From positions 1,674,001-1,738,000 of the forward strand of contig NZ_CAMZOK010000001.1 of NCBI RefSeq assembly GCF_947331465.1: a DNA stretch of 64,000 nt, written 5' to 3'. Under the pieces are notes generated by a model. That model did not search any database. It was not told the DNA's origin and saw nothing but the letters and a program-made list of their open reading frames with translations. Positions 8,862-16,628 of the stretch are shown here, in pieces. The position numbers and the translations under genes are program-made. The DNA is from Shimia sp. Alg240-R146 (GTDB lineage: Bacteria; Pseudomonadota; Alphaproteobacteria; Rhodobacterales; Rhodobacteraceae). Within the stretch, counting starts at the first letter, position 1, and each line of letters opens with the position of its first letter.

Positions 8862-9251
8862 TTAGGCGGATTTTTTGTCGGGGTTTTGCCGATCGTAGTC
8901 CTCGCGGGAGGCGTCGATGTTGGGTAGATTTTCAAGGGCCCAGAGGCCAAGCGCTTGCACCGGTTCGCGGAAAGATTTGCCAAGATCCGTCAGCGAATAC
9001 TCCACCTTGGGCGGGATCGTCGGGTGGTATTCACGGTGCACCAACCCATCACGTTCCAGTTCACGCAAGGTCAGCGACAACATGCGCTGCGAAATTCCCA
9101 GATGCCTTTTGAGTTCGTTAAACCTTAGGGTGCCATATTCCGCCAGCGATATAACGATCAAAACCGACCAACGGTCGCCAACCCGTCCCAAAACCTCGTT
9201 GATGCGTGAACACTGCGGGCAGTTGCCGGCTTTGGCGGTGTCCTTGGGCAT
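8862..9251 (-). CDS. HxlR-family winged-helix regulator
   Basis: DNA-binding repressor or activator of 129 residues. The HxlR core spans about residues 10-105: CPQC at 11-14, RWSVLIV (27-33), LRFNELKRHLGISQRML (42-58, recognition helix) and the wing/dimerisation part ending LTDLGKS. Family members often sense electrophiles or oxidants through an N-terminal cysteine (as in YodB, QorR, HypR); Cys11 and Cys14 are candidates. It is divergent from a nitroreductase gene, a classical regulator-target pair, and is therefore predicted to control that gene and itself. The effector is unknown. Confidence 0.9.
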   Translation of the reverse strand: MPKDTAKAGNCPQCSRINEVLGRVGDRWSVLIVISLAEYGTLRFNELKRHLGISQRMLSLTLRELERDGLVHREYHPTIPPKVEYSLTDLGKSFREPVQALGLWALENLPNIDASREDYDRQNPDKKSA

Positions 9252-9274
9252 GGGGCGGTTCCCTTCGTGTGACC

Positions 9275-9339
9275 AGGTTTACGTAATGTGCCTTCTTGCG
9301 ACGTTTGTCGGTTCCTCATATATCGCCGGTTACATAAAT
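9275..9339. promoter_or_regulatory. Candidate HxlR operator repeats in the divergent promoter
   Basis: The 146-nt gap between the HxlR gene and the nitroreductase gene has two similar half-site strings, AGGTTTACGTAAT (9275-9287) and CGGTTACATAAAT (9327-9339), 52 bp apart. HxlR-type proteins bind paired GTTAC/GTAAC-like sites between divergent genes. This is an inference from sequence resemblance and location. Confidence 0.4.
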
Positions 9340-9397
9340 ATACCACCCCGAAACGCGACTCATGGGGAGTGCGGGTGGGGGATAAGGAAAGACCAAG

Positions 9398-10033
9398 ATG
9401 ACCACGTTGAAAGAGCTGATGAACTGGCGCTATGCCACCAAGAAAATGGACCCTGCGAAAGCCGTGTCCGAGGAACATGTGGAGGCCATTCTTGAGGCGG
9501 TTCGCATGGCGCCGACGTCGAGCGGCACGCAGCCGTTTGAAGTGTTCGTGGTGACCAACGACGAAATGCGTGAGAAAATCCGCAAAGTTGGTTGGGACCA
9601 GAGCCAGATCACGGAAGGCAGCCACCTGCTGGTGTTTGCGGCTTGGGACAATTATTCGGCTGAGCGTATCGACGCAGTGCGTGCGCAGATGGAAGAGCTG
9701 CGCGGTGAGAACCCAATGCTGAGCCAATACTACGAAAACCTGAAATCTGTTTATCTGCCACGCGACGAGACCGTGAACCACGACCACGCGGCGCGTCAGG
9801 CTTATATTGCGTTGGGCTTTTCAATGTTGGCAGCAGCCGAATTGGGCGTGGATACGTGCCCGATGGAAGGCTTTGACTCCGACGCCGTAGATGAGATCAT
9901 GGGCCTGAAAGAACTTGGCCTGAAGTCTGTGACTCTGTTGCCGCTGGGCTACCGTCAGGAAGGCGCTGACTGGCTGTTGCCGATGGCGAAAGTGCGCAAA
10001 TCCAAGGATGAGATGGTTAAGACCATCGGCTAA
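9398..10033 (+). CDS. NAD(P)H nitroreductase (NfsB/YfkO type)
   Basis: FMN flavoenzyme of 211 residues that reduces nitroaromatics, quinones or similar electrophiles with NAD(P)H. The N-terminal WRYATKKMDP and RMAPTSSGTQPFEVFVV (about residues 43-59) form the FMN phosphate site; LGFSMLAAAELGVDTCPMEGF in the centre and the C-terminal GYRQEGADW are also family traits. The divergent HxlR gene implies induction by electrophiles such as quinones or reactive aldehydes. An intrinsic terminator follows. The physiological substrate is not evident. Confidence 0.92.
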   Translation: MTTLKELMNWRYATKKMDPAKAVSEEHVEAILEAVRMAPTSSGTQPFEVFVVTNDEMREKIRKVGWDQSQITEGSHLLVFAAWDNYSAERIDAVRAQMEELRGENPMLSQYYENLKSVYLPRDETVNHDHAARQAYIALGFSMLAAAELGVDTCPMEGFDSDAVDEIMGLKELGLKSVTLLPLGYRQEGADWLLPMAKVRKSKDEMVKTIG

Positions 10034-10056
10034 ACTTGCCGGTTTTTTGGTGTTTC

Positions 10057-10084
10057 AGGCGCTCCGCTTGGGGGCGCCTTTTCT
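10057..10084 (+). terminator. Intrinsic terminator after the nitroreductase gene
   Basis: Arms AGGCGCTCC (10057-10065) and GGGGCGCCT (10071-10079, one G-T pair) with a 5-nt loop, followed by TTTTCTTTT. It is 23 nt after the stop codon. Confidence 0.8.
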
Positions 10085-10157
10085 TTTGGCTTGTGGGTTC
10101 GCACGGTAGAGATGTAATAACATTACAAAATGACAAACGGCGAATCCGCGAGGGCGC

Positions 10158-10403
10158 ATGAATAGAAATCTCCAGAGCAGCCTTCGTCGGCGCCGGCGGC
10201 AGTGCAACCCCATGACAGAATTCGACGCGCTGCCGCCGGAACTGCGAACTTGGCTTCGGACCGCAGCCCTGCCTTGGAGCCCTGTCTCGGCCAAAGGGGT
10301 TTGGCTAAGGGCCGGCGGAAAGCGCGACCCAGAAGCGGCGCTGGCGCGTTTGGCGGCGGTGGAGGCGGCGACGTTGCAAAAGGATCGGGTCCAAAGGGCG
10401 TGA
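10158..10403 (+). CDS. Small DUF6525-like protein
   Basis: An 81-residue basic protein. It has the features I associate with the Rhodobacterales DUF6525 family: an arginine run near the start (NLQSSLRRRRR, 4-14), the core FDALPPELRTWLRTAALPWSP (about 22-42) and a C-terminal alanine/arginine helix. The function is unknown. There is no signal peptide or membrane segment. ATG 10158 is the first plausible start; the ribosome binding site is weak. It is a lone gene after the nitroreductase terminator. The family call rests on recall of the pattern. Confidence 0.6.
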   Translation: MNRNLQSSLRRRRRQCNPMTEFDALPPELRTWLRTAALPWSPVSAKGVWLRAGGKRDPEAALARLAAVEAATLQKDRVQRA

Positions 10404-10767
10404 GGCTGGGCTGGGGAATATCCGGCTCGTCCCATTCACGAGTTTGGAAGCCGTTGATCGCGAAATAGAATAATCAAACTAATTCCGTAGCGCGGTTCTG
10501 GCGTGTCCAAACAGCATTTCCTTAACTAGCGAGACGCCTGAAAGGGCAAGCCGGATTATTTGGTGGCTATGCGGACGAAGTTACCCTTCGCTGCACATGT
10601 ACCAGTGGCTGCTTTTACATTCTGCTTGCCAGCATGGTTATCTGAGGCGGTGACTTCGCGATGATCATTGTCATATAGATTAGGGCACGTATGCATAGAC
10701 ATTCGACGCGCTCATTGCTCTGTTGCTGAGGCAAGATTCAAATTTACGATCATTGGAGTTGAACAAC
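10404..10767. other. 364-nt intergenic stretch before the transaminase
   Basis: No gene, RNA or repeat was recognised. Base composition is clearly more A+T-rich than in the neighbouring core genes, particularly 10460-10560 and 10660-10760. The right end carries GGAG (10754-10757) as ribosome binding site of the transaminase gene. The shift in composition, together with the same shift in the transaminase coding sequence, suggests this block was acquired separately. Confidence 0.35.
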
Positions 10768-11703
10768 ATGTATAAATTGCCTGCGCTGTCTGATCGTCAT
10801 TCTGACCCGGCAAACTACCCTCCCGGCATTGCCTTCATGGATGGCCAATATCTTCCGATCAGCGAGGCAAAGATTTCAGTGTTGGACAATGGCTTCCTCC
10901 ACTCAGATGCGACATACGATGTTGTGCATGTGTGGAAGGGAGCATTTTTCCGGCTTGATGATCATCTTGACCGCTTCTTCGCAGGGATGGAAAAGTTGCA
11001 CATGTCGATCCCGTACGGTCGGGCTGAGATGATTGAGATTTTGCACAATTGCGTCGCTCTATCAGGCCTCCAGAATGCGTATGTCGAGTTCATCTGCACA
11101 CGCGGTACATCTCCTACATTCAGCCGCGACCCTCGCGATGCTATCAACCGCTTCATCGCCTTTGCAATTCCATTTGGGTCGGTTGCCAACCCAGAACAAA
11201 TGAGACGAGGATTACACGCAGCTGTCACCGACCTTGTCCGAATTCCACCCAGCTCCGTTGATCCAACTGTAAAGAACTATCACTGGCTGGACTTGGTCAA
11301 AGGTCTGTATGCGGCGTATGCACAGGGAGCTGAAACAGCCATTCTTTTAGACGCCAACGGCAACATAGCAGAAGGGCCCGGTTTCAACGTCTTCGCCGTG
11401 AAAAACGGCAAAATGTCCTCGCCCAAGTTTGGGGTGCTGATGGGAATGACACGCCAAACAATTTTTGATCTTTGTGACGAATTGCAGATCACTTGCGCGA
11501 CGGATGATCTGGCACCAATTGACTTAAGGGCGGCAGATGAAGTGTTCGTGACCTCCACAGCTGGCGGCGTCATGCCCGTCACCAAGATTGATGAAAATTC
11601 AATTGGAACCGGATCGGTCGGCCCAATAACCAAGGAGATTACTGAAGCGTATTGGCGGATGCACGAAGATGACCGTTTTCGGAAAAAGATCCGTTATCCT
11701 TGA
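10768..11703 (+). CDS. Fold-type IV PLP aminotransferase resembling (R)-selective amine transaminases
   Basis: Class IV aminotransferase of 311 residues. Seen in the sequence: GFLHSDATYDVVHVWKGAFF (43-62), AYVEFICTRG (104-113), the PLP lysine Lys169 in VKNYHW, EGPGFN at 202-207 and GMTRQT at 226-231. In branched-chain aminotransferases the strand at 104-110 reads YIRP-like; YVEF/FVSV-type strands and HSDxTY are typical, from memory, of Arthrobacter-type (R)-amine:pyruvate transaminases, and the whole protein aligns with them. It would transfer amino groups between amines or D-amino acids and pyruvate. The ATG at 10768 has GGAG about 10 nt upstream. Codon use is more A+T-rich than in rpsA or aroA. 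A D-amino-acid transaminase remains an alternative. Confidence 0.8.
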   Translation: MYKLPALSDRHSDPANYPPGIAFMDGQYLPISEAKISVLDNGFLHSDATYDVVHVWKGAFFRLDDHLDRFFAGMEKLHMSIPYGRAEMIEILHNCVALSGLQNAYVEFICTRGTSPTFSRDPRDAINRFIAFAIPFGSVANPEQMRRGLHAAVTDLVRIPPSSVDPTVKNYHWLDLVKGLYAAYAQGAETAILLDANGNIAEGPGFNVFAVKNGKMSSPKFGVLMGMTRQTIFDLCDELQITCATDDLAPIDLRAADEVFVTSTAGGVMPVTKIDENSIGTGSVGPITKEITEAYWRMHEDDRFRKKIRYP

Positions 11704-11728
11704 TACGGTTTCTCGCTAACCAGACATT

Positions 11729-11753
11729 GTGACTACTCCGCAGCAGTGGTCAC
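11729..11753 (+). terminator. Hairpin after the transaminase gene, possible weak terminator
   Basis: Arms GTGACTACT (11729-11737) and AGTGGTCAC (11745-11753), nine pairs with one G-T, loop CCGCAGC. It is 26 nt after the stop codon but has no T-run, so it may be a transcript-stabilising or Rho-associated structure. Confidence 0.35.
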
Positions 11754-11929
11754 AAAGGGCTCAAAGCCGACATTGGCTGCGTTGCATCCCCAGCGGCCTC
11801 GCTTGCGCCATGTGAGGGATATGCCTCTCAACTCCTGAAAGGATGCTCCTGTCTGCCGACGCTGTGAGAGGGCGCTGTCAACGCGGGGAAACAGACATCA
11901 GCGGGGCAGGGGTCTGTAGCACAATCGAC
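11754..11929. other. Part of the 456-nt transaminase-rpsA spacer without a recognised gene
   Basis: Together with the hairpin on its left and the promoter and leader on its right, this stretch separates the transaminase from rpsA. The GC-rich piece 11770-11880 reads like decayed coding DNA in composition, but no frame is open beyond a few dozen codons and no family could be recognised. Confidence 0.3.
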
Positions 11930-11958
11930 TTGCTCCGATAGGGGAATGTGTCTATAGA
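11930..11958 (+). promoter_or_regulatory. Candidate sigma-70 promoter of rpsA
   Basis: TTGCTC (11930-11935) and TATAGA (11953-11958) are separated by exactly 17 nt, close to the vegetative consensus, about 200 nt upstream of the rpsA ATG. It would give rpsA its own promoter, needed here because the usual upstream partner cmk is 3 kb away. Confidence 0.5.
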
Positions 11959-12003
11959 GCCCCTGTCTATAAGGCGCATATGCCATAAAACAACGAGACG
12001 AGC

Positions 12004-12037
12004 AGGGTCAGGCAATCGCTGGCCCTCTTTGTTTTTT
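12004..12037 (+). terminator. Terminator-like hairpin in the rpsA leader
   Basis: AGGGTCAG (12004-12011) pairs with CTGGCCCT (12019-12026, one G-T pair), followed by CTTTGTTTTTT. It has the form of an intrinsic terminator but lies between the probable rpsA promoter and the rpsA start, 123 nt before the ATG. It could attenuate rpsA or end an upstream transcript. Confidence 0.5.
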
Positions 12038-12159
12038 GTGTGTTTTCTTGTTGTTGGCGCGTCCAAGACCAATCCGCACGTCGCAAGGCGGGCACCAACT
12101 TAGACCGGCGGAGACAACCGTTCGGCCAGATAAAACGTTTGAAAAGGAAATGACGCCAC

Positions 12160-13839
12160 ATGGCTGATACAACTATGGAGGAATTCGAAGCCCTCCTGCA
12201 AGAAAGCTTCGAAATGGACACACCCGAAGAGGGATCTGTTGTCAAAGGCACGGTCATCGCAGTTGAAGCGGGCCAAGCCATCATCGACGTCGGCTACAAA
12301 ATGGAAGGCCGCGTTGATCTTAAAGAATTCGCAAATCCTGGTGAACCTGCTGAAATCGCTGTTGGCGACGAAGTAGAAGTATTCCTGCGCTCGGCTGAAA
12401 ATGCCCGCGGCGAAGCGGTTATCTCTCGTGAGATGGCACGCCGTGAAGAAGCATGGGATCGCCTCGAAAAAGCATATGCCGACGAAGAGCGCGTTGAAGG
12501 CGCAATCTTTGGTCGCGTCAAAGGCGGCTTCACAGTTGACCTCGGCGGCGCCGTGGCCTTCTTGCCCGGTTCGCAAGTTGACGTGCGCCCCGTGCGTGAC
12601 GCTGGCCCATTGATGGGTCTGAAGCAGCCGTTCCAGGTTCTGAAAATGGACCGTCGTCGTGGTAACATCGTTGTATCGCGTCGTGCGATCCTCGAAGAGT
12701 CCCGCGCAGAACAGCGTGCAGAAGTTATCGGCAACCTGTCCGAAGGCCAAGCGGTCGACGGTGTGGTCAAGAACATCACCGAATACGGTGCGTTTGTTGA
12801 CCTTGGTGGCGTAGACGGTCTGTTGCACGTGACTGACATGGCATGGCGTCGTGTGAACCACCCATCCGAGATCCTGACAATTGGCGAGACCGTCAAGGTT
12901 CAGGTTATCAAGATCAACAAAGAAACCCACCGCATCAGCCTTGGCATGAAGCAGCTGCAGGAAGATCCATGGGATCTGGTGGCCGGCAAGTACCCACTGG
13001 AGTCGGTGCACAAAGGTCGCGTGACCAACATCACCGATTACGGTGCCTTTGTTGAGCTCGAGCCCGGTGTTGAAGGTCTGGTTCACGTGTCCGAGATGTC
13101 TTGGACCAAAAAGAACGTACACCCCGGCAAGATCGTTTCCACCTCGCAAGAAGTGGACGTCATGGTGTTGGAAATCGACGGTGCCAAGCGCCGCGTTTCC
13201 CTTGGTCTCAAGCAGACTCAGCGCAACCCATGGGAAGTGTTTGCAGAAACACACCCCGAGGGCACCGAAGTCGAAGGCGAAGTCAAGAACATCACCGAAT
13301 TCGGTCTGTTCATCGGCCTGCCTGGCGAGATCGACGGTATGGTTCACCTCTCCGACCTGTCTTGGGACGAGCGCGGCGAAGAAGCCATCCAGAGCTACCA
13401 CAAGAACGACATGGTTTCGGCCGTCGTATCCGAGGTTGATGTTGAGAAAGAGCGTATCTCGCTCTCGATCAAAGCGCTGGGCGGCGACAAGTTTGCAGAA
13501 GCGGTTGGCGGCGTGAAGCGCGGCTCGATCGTGACCTGTGAAGTGACCGCAATCGAAGACGGCGGCATCGAAGTGGTTTATGAAGGCATGAAATCCTTCA
13601 TCCGTCGCTCCGACCTGTCGCGTGACCGTGCAGAGCAGCGCCCAGAGCGCTTCAATGTTGGTGACAAGGTTGACGTGCGCGTGACCAACGTTGACAGCAA
13701 GACACGTCGTCTGGGTCTGTCGATCAAGGCGCGTGAGATCGCGGAAGAGAAAGAAGCCGTAGAACAGTATGGTTCTTCGGACTCCGGTGCATCGCTGGGT
13801 GATATCCTTGGCGCCGCACTGAAGACGGGCGACGAATAA
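12160..13839 (+). CDS. rpsA: 30S ribosomal protein S1
   Basis: mRNA-binding protein of the small ribosomal subunit, needed to initiate translation on structured mRNAs. It has 559 residues with six S1 (OB-fold) repeats at about 25-86, 104-170, 191-259, 276-346, 363-433 and 450-519; repeats 3-5 show the characteristic NITEYGAFVDL / NITDYGAFVEL / NITEFGLFIGL strands. Length equals the proteobacterial standard. Codon use is strongly biased towards C-ending preferred codons, as in highly expressed genes. ATG 12160 is preceded by AGGAAA. Own promoter, and a strong terminator downstream. Confidence 0.98.
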   Translation: MADTTMEEFEALLQESFEMDTPEEGSVVKGTVIAVEAGQAIIDVGYKMEGRVDLKEFANPGEPAEIAVGDEVEVFLRSAENARGEAVISREMARREEAWDRLEKAYADEERVEGAIFGRVKGGFTVDLGGAVAFLPGSQVDVRPVRDAGPLMGLKQPFQVLKMDRRRGNIVVSRRAILEESRAEQRAEVIGNLSEGQAVDGVVKNITEYGAFVDLGGVDGLLHVTDMAWRRVNHPSEILTIGETVKVQVIKINKETHRISLGMKQLQEDPWDLVAGKYPLESVHKGRVTNITDYGAFVELEPGVEGLVHVSEMSWTKKNVHPGKIVSTSQEVDVMVLEIDGAKRRVSLGLKQTQRNPWEVFAETHPEGTEVEGEVKNITEFGLFIGLPGEIDGMVHLSDLSWDERGEEAIQSYHKNDMVSAVVSEVDVEKERISLSIKALGGDKFAEAVGGVKRGSIVTCEVTAIEDGGIEVVYEGMKSFIRRSDLSRDRAEQRPERFNVGDKVDVRVTNVDSKTRRLGLSIKAREIAEEKEAVEQYGSSDSGASLGDILGAALKTGDE

Positions 13840-13870
13840 GATCAGCCCGATCATCTCTGACAAAAAGAAA

Positions 13871-13900
13871 CCCCGCCGGAGACGGCGGGGTTTTTCTTTT
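13871..13900 (+). terminator. Intrinsic terminator after rpsA
   Basis: CCCCGCCG (13871-13878) pairs perfectly with CGGCGGGG (13883-13890) over a GAGA tetraloop, followed by TTTTTCTTTT. Confidence 0.95.
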
Positions 13901-14001
13901 GGTCAGGTGGTTAGAAGAGGCAGCAGGCTATCTGATTATACTGGGGGACGGTCGCTCGACAGCTTAGGGCCGTGGTTCTATGGTCTCTTTGAAAAGCTAA
14001 A

Positions 14002-14412
14002 GTGGAAGCCTATGAGATGCCGTGGCCGGTCGATGAAAAGTTTATTGAGGCTTGCGAAGCCACCCTCGGCGTCAAGCTACCTAGCGAGTACCGAAAGAGT
14101 TTGAAGACGGAAAACGGCGGTGAAGTTGTCTGTGATGGTGACAACTGGGATCTGCATCCAGTTTGGGACAAGTCGGACAAAAAACGCCTGAAACGTACTG
14201 CAATGGACATCGTTCGGGAGACCGCAGCACTAAAAGATTGGGTCGGTTGGCCAGACAACGCGATATGCATCGGGGCAAACGGGATGGGAGACGCCTTGGC
14301 GTTTCTATATGAGAGTGGTGTTTGTACACCGTCCGTGTACCGTTGGCAGCATGAGACCGGAGAAATCGCGATGGTCGCGCGAGACTTTGGTCGTTTGACT
14401 CGGTCTGAGTGA
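14002..14412 (+). CDS. SMI1/KNR4 (SUKH) domain protein, orphan
   Basis: 136 residues matching the SUKH fold: N-terminal helix FIEACEATLGVKLPSEYRKSLKTENGGE (about 14-41, the family's 'LP.dYr..l...NGG' signature), a central strand region ICIGANGMGDALAFL (about 93-107) corresponding to the 'IgdngsGD.l..' motif, and a C-terminal WQHETGEI. SUKH proteins are best known as immunity proteins against secreted nuclease and other polymorphic toxins. No toxin, Rhs or secretion gene is adjacent, so its partner is unknown. The start is GTG 14002 or ATG 14017; neither has a strong ribosome binding site. Composition is A+T-richer than rpsA, consistent with acquisition. Confidence 0.8.
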   Translation: MEAYEMPWPVDEKFIEACEATLGVKLPSEYRKSLKTENGGEVVCDGDNWDLHPVWDKSDKKRLKRTAMDIVRETAALKDWVGWPDNAICIGANGMGDALAFLYESGVCTPSVYRWQHETGEIAMVARDFGRLTRSE

Positions 14413-14448
14413 AGCCTCCCACAGACCGCAGGTGTGTCCACTAGATGT

Positions 14449-15222
14449 TCAATAAAACGCCTGCGCCTGTTCGGTGATGCCTTTCATCGCCGCTGCGTAA
14501 GGCGTGGGGCCAAAGCTGATGCGGCCCACACCAAGAGCCGCGAGAGGCGCGACTTGGGCGCTCACATCGCGCAGCATCACGTTCACCGGCAAGGGACAAT
14601 CGGTGCAAACCTTCTGGATCAGGTCGGCATCGGACAGGCCGGGAACAAAGAAGCTGTCGCCGCCCGCCTCGGCATAGGCGGCTGCGCGGTCAAGCGCTTC
14701 GGAAATGTGGCTGGCGTGATCTTCGGGCTTGGATTGCAGAAACAGATCGGTGCGGGCATTGATAACGATTGGTGTGCCGGTCTGATCACCAGCTGCGCGC
14801 ACGGCCCGTATACGGGCGGCTTGCTCGGTGATGGTGTGTAGGCCTTTGCCCTTGACCACACGGTCTTCGAAGTTGAGGCCTATGGCACCAGCGGAAATCA
14901 GGCGCTCGACGTTGAGTGTGACCTCCTCCGGCGCAACTGCATAGCCGCCTTCGAAGTCGACGGTCAGGGGCAGGGTGTTGGTGGCGACGATACGCTCCAC
15001 AATGGAAAGAAGGAATTCCATCGGCAGGGCTTCTCCGTCGCGATAGCCCTGTGCCTCGGCCACAGACCAGCTGCCGGTGGCGAGGGCTGTGGCGCCGGCC
15101 TTGGCCACGGCACCGGCGCTGCCCGCGTCCCAGATGTTATAAAGTACAACCGGTGTGCCCGGTGTGTGCAGGGCTTTGAAGGTGTCGGCCTTCTGGATCG
15201 AAGACGGGTGTGTTTCACTCAT
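14449..15222 (-). CDS. Isocitrate lyase/PEP mutase superfamily enzyme
   Basis: 257-residue (beta/alpha)8 enzyme. WDAGSA at 31-36, VDFEGGY at 88-94 (magnesium ligands) and NFED at 117-120 mark the PEP mutase/isocitrate lyase superfamily; the KKCGH catalytic loop of true isocitrate lyase is absent, and the short length fits the 'PEP phosphonomutase-like' group that includes oxaloacetate decarboxylases and 2,3-dimethylmalate lyases. The substrate is unknown. The ATG at 15222 is in the ATGA overlap with the upstream ada gene (4 nt), so the two are co-transcribed; pairing with a DNA-repair methyltransferase is recurrent in this family without a clear reason. Confidence 0.85.
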   Translation of the reverse strand: MSETHPSSIQKADTFKALHTPGTPVVLYNIWDAGSAGAVAKAGATALATGSWSVAEAQGYRDGEALPMEFLLSIVERIVATNTLPLTVDFEGGYAVAPEEVTLNVERLISAGAIGLNFEDRVVKGKGLHTITEQAARIRAVRAAGDQTGTPIVINARTDLFLQSKPEDHASHISEALDRAAAYAEAGGDSFFVPGLSDADLIQKVCTDCPLPVNVMLRDVSAQVAPLAALGVGRISFGPTPYAAAMKGITEQAQAFY

Positions 15223-16292
15223 GCGGGGAGCCTTTCGGATTTGGGTCGGTACTGACGTTCGATGTCCAACAGTTTTTGTTTGCGCCAAAGGCCGCCGCCG
15301 TATCCGGTAAGCGCGCCGTCTGCGCCAAGGACACGGTGACAAGGAATGGCGATAGCGATTTGGTTGGCGCCGTTGGCGCGGGCAACAGCGCGGGTGGCCG
15401 ATGGACGGCCCATATGATGCGCAATCTCGGAATAGCTGTGGGTTTGGCCGGCGGGGATGGTCAGAAGGGTGAGCCAAACGTCTTTGGTGAAAGCTGTGCC
15501 ATGAAGAGCAAACGGGGTGGCGAAAGACGGGCAGGCGCCGTTGAAATAGTTTGTCAGTTCGGACTGGATTTGATCGGTGGGGTCGTATCGGCCCAAACCC
15601 AGATCGCCTTTTGCGAAGCTCCGCAAGCGGGCAAGTTCGCGGGGGAGGGCCTTGCGGTCGACAAACTCCAAAAGATGAAGGTGGCTGGCCGACGAAACGA
15701 CGATCATGTCCCCCAAGGTCGTTGGTATCCAGTCCGCACGCAGCAGTCCTCCGGCTTTTAGTGCTGACGGCGCGCAGCCTAGGAGGCGCGCGAATGCTGA
15801 TCGAAATGCCTGTGGGCTGTCAAAGCTGGCGTCCTGTTGTGCGGCAATCACGTTGTCACCGCTGGCCAGCGTTTCGAACCCCTCGCGCAGACGGCGTTGG
15901 CGGGCCATGTCCAAAAAAGTCATGCCAAACTGACGTTTGAAACTGCGCCGAACGGTGGAAAGGTCAAACCCCATTTGGGTGATGTGGCGCTCTGACCAGC
16001 GAATGTCGGGGCGATCGTCCAGTGCTGCCAACAAAGTTGCAATCGCGGGGTCAGACTCTGCCGCAGGCGCCAATGGGTGACACCGCTTGCAGGCACGATA
16101 GCCGGCTTCGATGCACTCACCGATGGTGGCAAAGAAAGTGCAGTTCTCAGACTTCGGTTTGCGGGCAGGGCAGGTCAGCCGACAAAACACGCCGGTGGTC
16201 GCGACGCACACATAAACCTGCCCGTCATAGCGGTCATCGCGGTCAAGCAAAGCCTGATACAAATCGGAATGGGACGGCAAATCAAAGAACAT
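15219..16292 (-). CDS. ada: Bifunctional Ada: DNA methyl-phosphotriester/O6-methylguanine repair protein and regulator
   Basis: Repairs alkylated DNA and activates the adaptive response. 357 residues in the E. coli Ada order: N-terminal zinc domain with Cys37, Cys41, Cys68 and Cys71 (Cys37 would be the methyl acceptor), AraC-type helix-turn-helix about 85-180, and the C-terminal O6-methylguanine methyltransferase domain with the acceptor in PCHRV at 317-321 (Cys318) and the trailing GYGGGLWRK. The ATG at 16292 lacks an obvious ribosome binding site. The first gene of a two-gene operon with the PEP-mutase-like enzyme. Autoregulation by methylated Ada is expected, but no clear Ada box was found upstream. 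Confidence 0.95.
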   Translation of the reverse strand: MFFDLPSHSDLYQALLDRDDRYDGQVYVCVATTGVFCRLTCPARKPKSENCTFFATIGECIEAGYRACKRCHPLAPAAESDPAIATLLAALDDRPDIRWSERHITQMGFDLSTVRRSFKRQFGMTFLDMARQRRLREGFETLASGDNVIAAQQDASFDSPQAFRSAFARLLGCAPSALKAGGLLRADWIPTTLGDMIVVSSASHLHLLEFVDRKALPRELARLRSFAKGDLGLGRYDPTDQIQSELTNYFNGACPSFATPFALHGTAFTKDVWLTLLTIPAGQTHSYSEIAHHMGRPSATRAVARANGANQIAIAIPCHRVLGADGALTGYGGGLWRKQKLLDIERQYRPKSERLPA

Positions 16293-16628
16293 GCGACGAC
16301 ATTAGCACGTGCTTTGGTTCGGTCAGCCTGAAATCAGGCGTCTATTGATACGCAAGGCTCAATGTGGCTATGAGGCCAAAACGGGGCAGAAAGCGCGCTA
16401 AGGCTTTTCTTTGCGAATCAATGGCTTCTCTGCACTGCGGCGGCACTGTTGCGGAAGCTGGACAGGTCAAAATGAGGCCTGAAGCCATGATCAGGGCCCA
16501 AAAATCGGCGGAATTGAGCAAAAACGAGCGGTCAGGCCCGCCTTTCCATTTCCGTTTTGAGCGTTTCTACCTATAGTCGGTTAAATGCATGCGCAAAGAC
16601 CTGCACGCCGTTAGGGAGACATATGCCG
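16293..16628. other. 336-nt divergent region between ada and ihfB, with a 10-bp palindrome
   Basis: No gene was seen. AGCACGTGCT (16304-16313) is a perfect palindrome 12 nt upstream of the ada start codon and may be part of its control region. The ihfB side is A+T-richer and contains TATAGT (16572-16577) as a possible -10 box; no good -35 partner was found. GGGAG (16614-16618) is the ihfB ribosome binding site. Confidence 0.4.

Noticed and set aside
12100-13863. A 587-codon open frame on the minus strand opposite rpsA
   Set aside because: It is the exact antisense of the highly biased rpsA gene; the product is cysteine/histidine/phenylalanine-rich with no family, and rpsA explains the whole region.
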